Program-made: the position numbers and the translations under genes | Notes under the pieces: model-generated | Told to the model about the DNA's origin: nothing | What the model saw: only the letters and a program-made list of their open reading frames with translations | The model's database searches: none | Source: Paragorgia papillata | Lineage: Eukaryota; Cnidaria; Anthozoa; Scleralcyonacea; Coralliidae | NCBI GenBank assembly: GCA_035771165.1 | Contig: JAWNZC010000265.1 | Coordinates: forward strand, 1 to 64,000 | DNA length: 64,000 nt | Direction of reading: 5' to 3' | In this document: positions 50,701 through 56,700 of the stretch, piece by piece | Numbering within the stretch: the first letter of the stretch is position 1 | Layout of the letters: every line of letters begins with the position of its first letter

Positions 50701-53700
50701 AGTGTGCATAAACCCCAGTTTCCCGTGGTCTGTTCTCTTGACAATCAAATCCAAAAAAAAGCAAACTACTATTCGTTTCGCCTTCTACCGTGAATTAGAT
50801 TGAAAGTTCGATAGAATTTAAGTGGTTTAAATTATCAATTTCCACTTTATTCTTGAATACCGCAGACATTCACATCGATATATCGTTTCCAGAATAATGG
50901 CTTCACTGGTAACTATAATTCTAACTTGTATGTCCTTTGTTCAATATCTTCGATTGCTAAATTAACAATGAGAGTAGATACTGGCTGTCCCAAAAACCTG
51001 TGAGATAGTACGTGACGTCATATGCAAAACTAGTTGTGTTACGCTGTTATTGCTAATTTAGTGAGAATAAATAAGGAATCAAACAAAAATTTGTCGCAAT
51101 ACCATGTTTATTCTTTATTGCTGAGCTTTTGACCTGTTGACCTGTTGACTCAGGCCTTCATCAGAGCAAAAAAGTCGAAAGCAATAAATCAACAATAAAA
51201 AATAAACGTGGTGTTTCCACAACTTCTTGCTTGTATTACAATTTGTCACCATGCAAAACATTCAAAGAGTTGAACATACAAAATTGAGCTAATTTTCTTT
51301 ACATTTCTCTGCTAATTTCGAGGGGTTGAAGTTGTCCAGGGGCATTGCCCAAACCATCAAGGGTACGTGGCTAAAAAAAGCTTGAGAAACCCTGGTGTAG
51401 ACATTTGGGTACATTGGCAAAAACAATAAAGCACTCTGTGTATTAATTAAAAATTGTGTAAACCTAGATATCATTGAAAAGCTTATATACTGCAACTGGT
51501 TACAACACTATGCTAAAAGCTTTTGGTCTATTAAAAAGGAAAAAAATTATTTCACACTTGTCAGATAATTCATTATAATTTATACATCATCCGGGACATA
51601 CGCCTTAACGTAAATACATGTAAGAAAAAAGATGGAGGAACTTTTAGTATGGAATTTGTAGTAGAGATTAAATTTCGATTCGTACTTCATACTTTTACAT
51701 GGTGTCAGGTGTGGGGTTGACGATGTTCTGACAACCATAGTACAACAATCTATTCAATACACTGGTGTAAGTGAAAGAGTGAATTTACAACTACATTAAA
51801 ACACTTTGAACAAGCGAATACGCCGAATAGGACATGGCGACGAGTGCCTCGGCCTCGTTCATCGACAAGGGACCGTCAATGGATTGGAGCGCTGATGACA
51901 ACATATATAGCCGCTTTAAAATGTGGAAACAAAGATGTGAACTATTATTTACTGGCCCCATGGTGAAGATGGGTAAGGAAACAAAGTGTAAACACCTACT
52001 GTACTGGTCTGGAGAACGTGGAATAGAGCTCTTTAACACCTGGGACCTAAGAACAGAAAAAGCTGGAAAACGACTGGGAAAATTTCGAAAGGCTACGTAA
52101 AGCCTCACTCAAACGAGTTGATCGCAGTTTGGGAGCTGCACAATCTTCGTCAAGGTACGTTATCTTTAGAAGAATTTATTGCTAAGCTCAGAATCCTCGT
52201 TAAGGAAGCTAATTATCCAGTAGATCATTATGATCGATTTTTGAGAGACTTCCTTGTCCTTGGAATGAATTCTGACCGTGTCAGAAAAGAAGGAAACACA
52301 CTCACTTTAACAAAGCTCGACAAATGGCAAAAACCAAGGAGTCAGCAGACAAACAACTCCAGTTGATGAACACTGAAGTACACCCCATCAATTCAAACAA
52401 AATATTTCAGAACCAAAGAAACCAGCCTAGAAACAACCCAGGGGCCAACCCAAGCAAAGTTCAACACTGCAGAAATTGTGGCTGGGGTCCCCACTCTCGA
52501 GAACAGTGTCCGGCAAAAAATGGCACTACTGCCAAAAGGTAGGACACCTAGCTAAGGTGTGTCTGTCAAGGCTGAGAAATAAAAATGTGCATGAAAATGT
52601 AGCAGCTAATGATAACCTGAACCAATCTGAACCACAGCCACCCCAAGTACCAGGTGATCACCATGTGTTTCTAGGCCCAATAGAAGCAACACCCCTGGCT
52701 ACAAATGTACATACTATCTCATGCAAGGAAAAAGCTATGCTAGAAGTTTCTTTGGCATTGAGTCCAGAAGAAAAACTACTATATACCCTTTGTAAAATAG
52801 ATTCAGGTGCAGACACAAACATTATACCCAAGTCCTTATTCCAGCAGCTACTGTAAGCCGTGGAAAACATGAGCTAAAACAACCTACAATGAAGTTAACA
52901 CCATATGGTGGGACCGATATACCAAACCTGGGTTCTTGCCATGTCTATGTGAAGGTTCCCAACAACCCCAGTTCCAAGGTAATCCAAGCACAGGTTGTTG
53001 ATGTCCATGGGCCTGCAATAATTGGTAATACCTCAGCACAGGCTCTTGATCTCTTAAAGCTAAATTGGGTCATCGAAGCCAAAAGCAACACTGGCAGTAC
53101 TATTCCACCAGTCACCCACTCAGTCAAGCAAGACCTAAACACATCAACCAGTCCACAGAAAGTCAAGCTCGTTGACGTACAAGGCAAGCAGCACCCTTTC
53201 CCCCTGACAAAAGATTACCTTTTGAAAGAATATCGAGATGTTTTCACTGGGATTGCTGCTTTCCAGGAGCTCCATAACAAACAGTTGAAAATGCCATTCC
53301 TATCCAACATGCCCCAAGACAACTCCCAGTCCAATTACAGCCAGCTTACATACACTGTAGAAGAGTTAAATAAGTTGGTGGAATCTGGAATCCTAAGTGA
53401 AGTGCAAAATGTGTACAAGGAAACCCGTGACCTCAACAAAGCCATCAAGCGCAACCCTTATTATGTGAGAACTATAGACAATGTGATACCAAAGGTTAGT
53501 GGTGCAACCCACTTCAGTATTTTAGATGCACGTAGCGGTTTCTGGCAAGTCGAGCTTCACGATGAGAGCAGTCGACTATGCACCTTCAGCACCCCATGGG
53601 GCAAATACAGACAGAGAAGACTCCCCTTTGGCCTCACCTGTAGTGGAGACATATTCCAAGAGAAGATGGACACCATCTTTGGAAAACTGAATGGCCTGAG

Positions 53701-56700
53701 TGGAATCGCTGATGATACTTTCATCTATGGCAAAAGTGAGGCTGCACACGATCAACACATACTTGAGGTCTTGGACACAGCAAGAGAGAACAATGGAAGG
53801 TTCAACCCAGATAAGTTCCAGTTCAAAGTTGAAGAAACATCATTTTTGGGTTTACATGGACCCCTGGTCCGGATGATCATAAGATAAAAGAAATCAGAGA
53901 TATGCCACAGCCAAAGAACATGGCAGAACCGCAGTCCTTCTTGGGCATGGTAAACTACCTAAATAGATTCTCTCCAATTCTGGCCCAAACATCATTGCCT
54001 CTACGACAGTTAATGAAGAAAGATGTACCATTCACCTGGCAACCTGATCAGCAGCAAGTGTTTCAGTCTGTCAAGCAAGTGATTACCGAAGCTCCACTTC
54101 TTGCCTATTATGATGCTGAGAAGAAATACTTGATCCAAAAACATGCCAGCATGAAAGGAATTGGATGTGTATTGATACAAGAAAGCAGACCAGTATGTTA
54201 TGCAAGCCGCTCACTCACTGAAACAGAGTCGCGATACAGTAACATAGAGAGAGAGCTGCTCGCTGCCAGTTGGTCCTTGGAGAAATTCAACCATTACATC
54301 TTTGGCAAGAAGATGGTTATCGAAACAGACCATAAACCCCTTGAAAGTATATGGAAGAATAGTACAAGTGCATCACCACGCCTACAGAGGCTTCTCCTGA
54401 AAATGTCAAAGGACGACGTAGAGCTGCGATATATCCAAGGGAAGACCAACGTTATAGCTGATGTCCTCTCCAGAGTTAGCTGTATGGAACCTCCTGCAGA
54501 TGACAATGAAGTGCCATCGATCGAAGTCAACGCAATTACAAGCACTCTGCCAGCAACCCCCGCCAGATTAGATGAAATACGTGAGTACACAAAACAAGAT
54601 GTTATACTCAGTCATCTGAAAGAAATCATACACCATGGTTGGCCAGAGTATCCAAATGAGTGCCCTCCAGACCTGAAAGAATTCTGGAATTTCAGAGAAG
54701 ACCTAAGCGTTGAAAACGGACTGGTTCTAAAAGGACACCGGATCATCATTCGAAGTGAATTACGTACACAGATGCTCCAGATTGTACATTATGGCCATAT
54801 GCAGACCTGGCTATAAGAATTTTTGCAGGCGCGCGACGGATCGCGCGCCTCATTAAAGTGAGGCGCGCGATTAAAAAATATGCTAATAGGGGTCGTAGAG
54901 ACCAGAAAACAAGTTTTAATAGCATCGGAATTGAAACAAAATCAGAATAATACGAGTACATGTAAATCGAGCTGATACTTCAGTAGTGTTTTCGCTAACG
55001 GCTTGCTGCTTAGTCCAACAACTACAAAACGCAAGTAATAAGTAGCGAATAACGCAAAAAATATGAATATTTATATGTTTACCTGTTTGCATGTCTAGAT
55101 ATAATGTGGGTGTCGTATTACATTGGGAGACATGTGTTTCAAAACATGTTTAAATATTTTCTGTTCACCCGATTTAAATAGATTTTATATCGAAATGATC
55201 GCTTGAATTTGCCGAATCCAGCACTATAGGTTTTGTCCACCGAAAGTATTTAGATCCGTTGTTATTCGAATATTTACTCTATACGTCCAACAGGGAACTT
55301 TGAAATGATGCCGTGAACAACGAACTTCGCAATCTTGCAAGTTCGCAAGTTCGTTTCGGAACACAATCGGCAAAAGTTATGTGAAATCCTCTGTAAATAG
55401 TCTAAAGAATATTACTCAAATCGTTTCAATTCACGTATTATAAAATTTTTGTCTGGTGTCAAAATGGTGCGAGGCGCGCGATTTCATGTTCTTAGAACAA
55501 ACGAGGCGCGTGGCAAAACGCGCATCTCGATGATTCAAGGCGCGTGTCGAGGCGCGCGCGCGCCATCGCGCGCGTCAAACGGCCAGGACTGCATATGGGT
55601 AGTGAGAAGTGTCTGCTGAAAGCAAAGGACTGCTTGTTCCGGCCAGGGATCTCAAAAGACATCAAGGACATGACTGCCAGCTGCGCCACCTGCATGCAGC
55701 ACCTGCATGCAGCACTCCAAGCAACAGCCGAAAGAACCACTACGACCACACACGGTACCCACATTTCCATGGCAGAAACTTGGCACAGACCTGTTTGACT
55801 ACCAAGGCGCACAGTATCTACTAGTGGCCAACTACTACAGCACGTATCCAGTCCTGAGAAAACTGAACTCAATTACATCAGCTGCCGCAATAAATCACCA
55901 GAAGTCAATCTTCGCAGAGCATGGAATACCAGAAACCTTGGTCTCTGACAATGGCCTGCAGTACAGCAGCCGAGAGTTTGCAGCCTTCTGCAACCAGTGG
56001 GATATTGAACATGTTACCAGCTCACCGCTGTACCCCCAAAGCAACGGGTTTATAGAGAGGATGATTCAGACAGTAAAGAACCTACTACGCAAGTCAGAAG
56101 CTTCTGGACAGGACCCGCATCTTGCACTACTATTGTACCACACAACACCTGTGGACAGCAACTTACCATCACCAGCTAAGCTACTGAACCAGAGGGACTA
56201 CCGCACGCAACTCCCTGCAGTGGACCACTACAATGTTCTCAAGCCAAGGAAGATAACCAAAAACAGCTACAGTATCGCAAAGATGTTCAGAAACAGCAGT
56301 ATGATGGAAAGTCTTCACGTACGCTGCCCAGACTGGTGCCAGACCAACAAGTGACCGTCTTTCAACCCCGAAACAAGATATGTGTTGCAGGGAGAGTAAA
56401 GGAAGAATCTGATAAGCCTAACTCCTACATCGTTGAGACACCCAATGGATCCGAGCTAAGGCGTAACAGAATACACCTTAAACCCACAGGCCAAGAGAAA
56501 GTACAACAAACAGATCAATCGCTGAGCAACCAAGACAGCCCTGTCTCCGAATTCGGTTTCCAAGAAGGAGCACATACTGTGGAATTGGAAATAGCATGCA
56601 CAACCAACCCGCAAATTGGAAACATTGACGAACCAAAAAAGAAACCTCCCAACAACCAGGAGTGGCTGTGTTGTAAAGAAGCCAAATAGGCTGGACTTAT

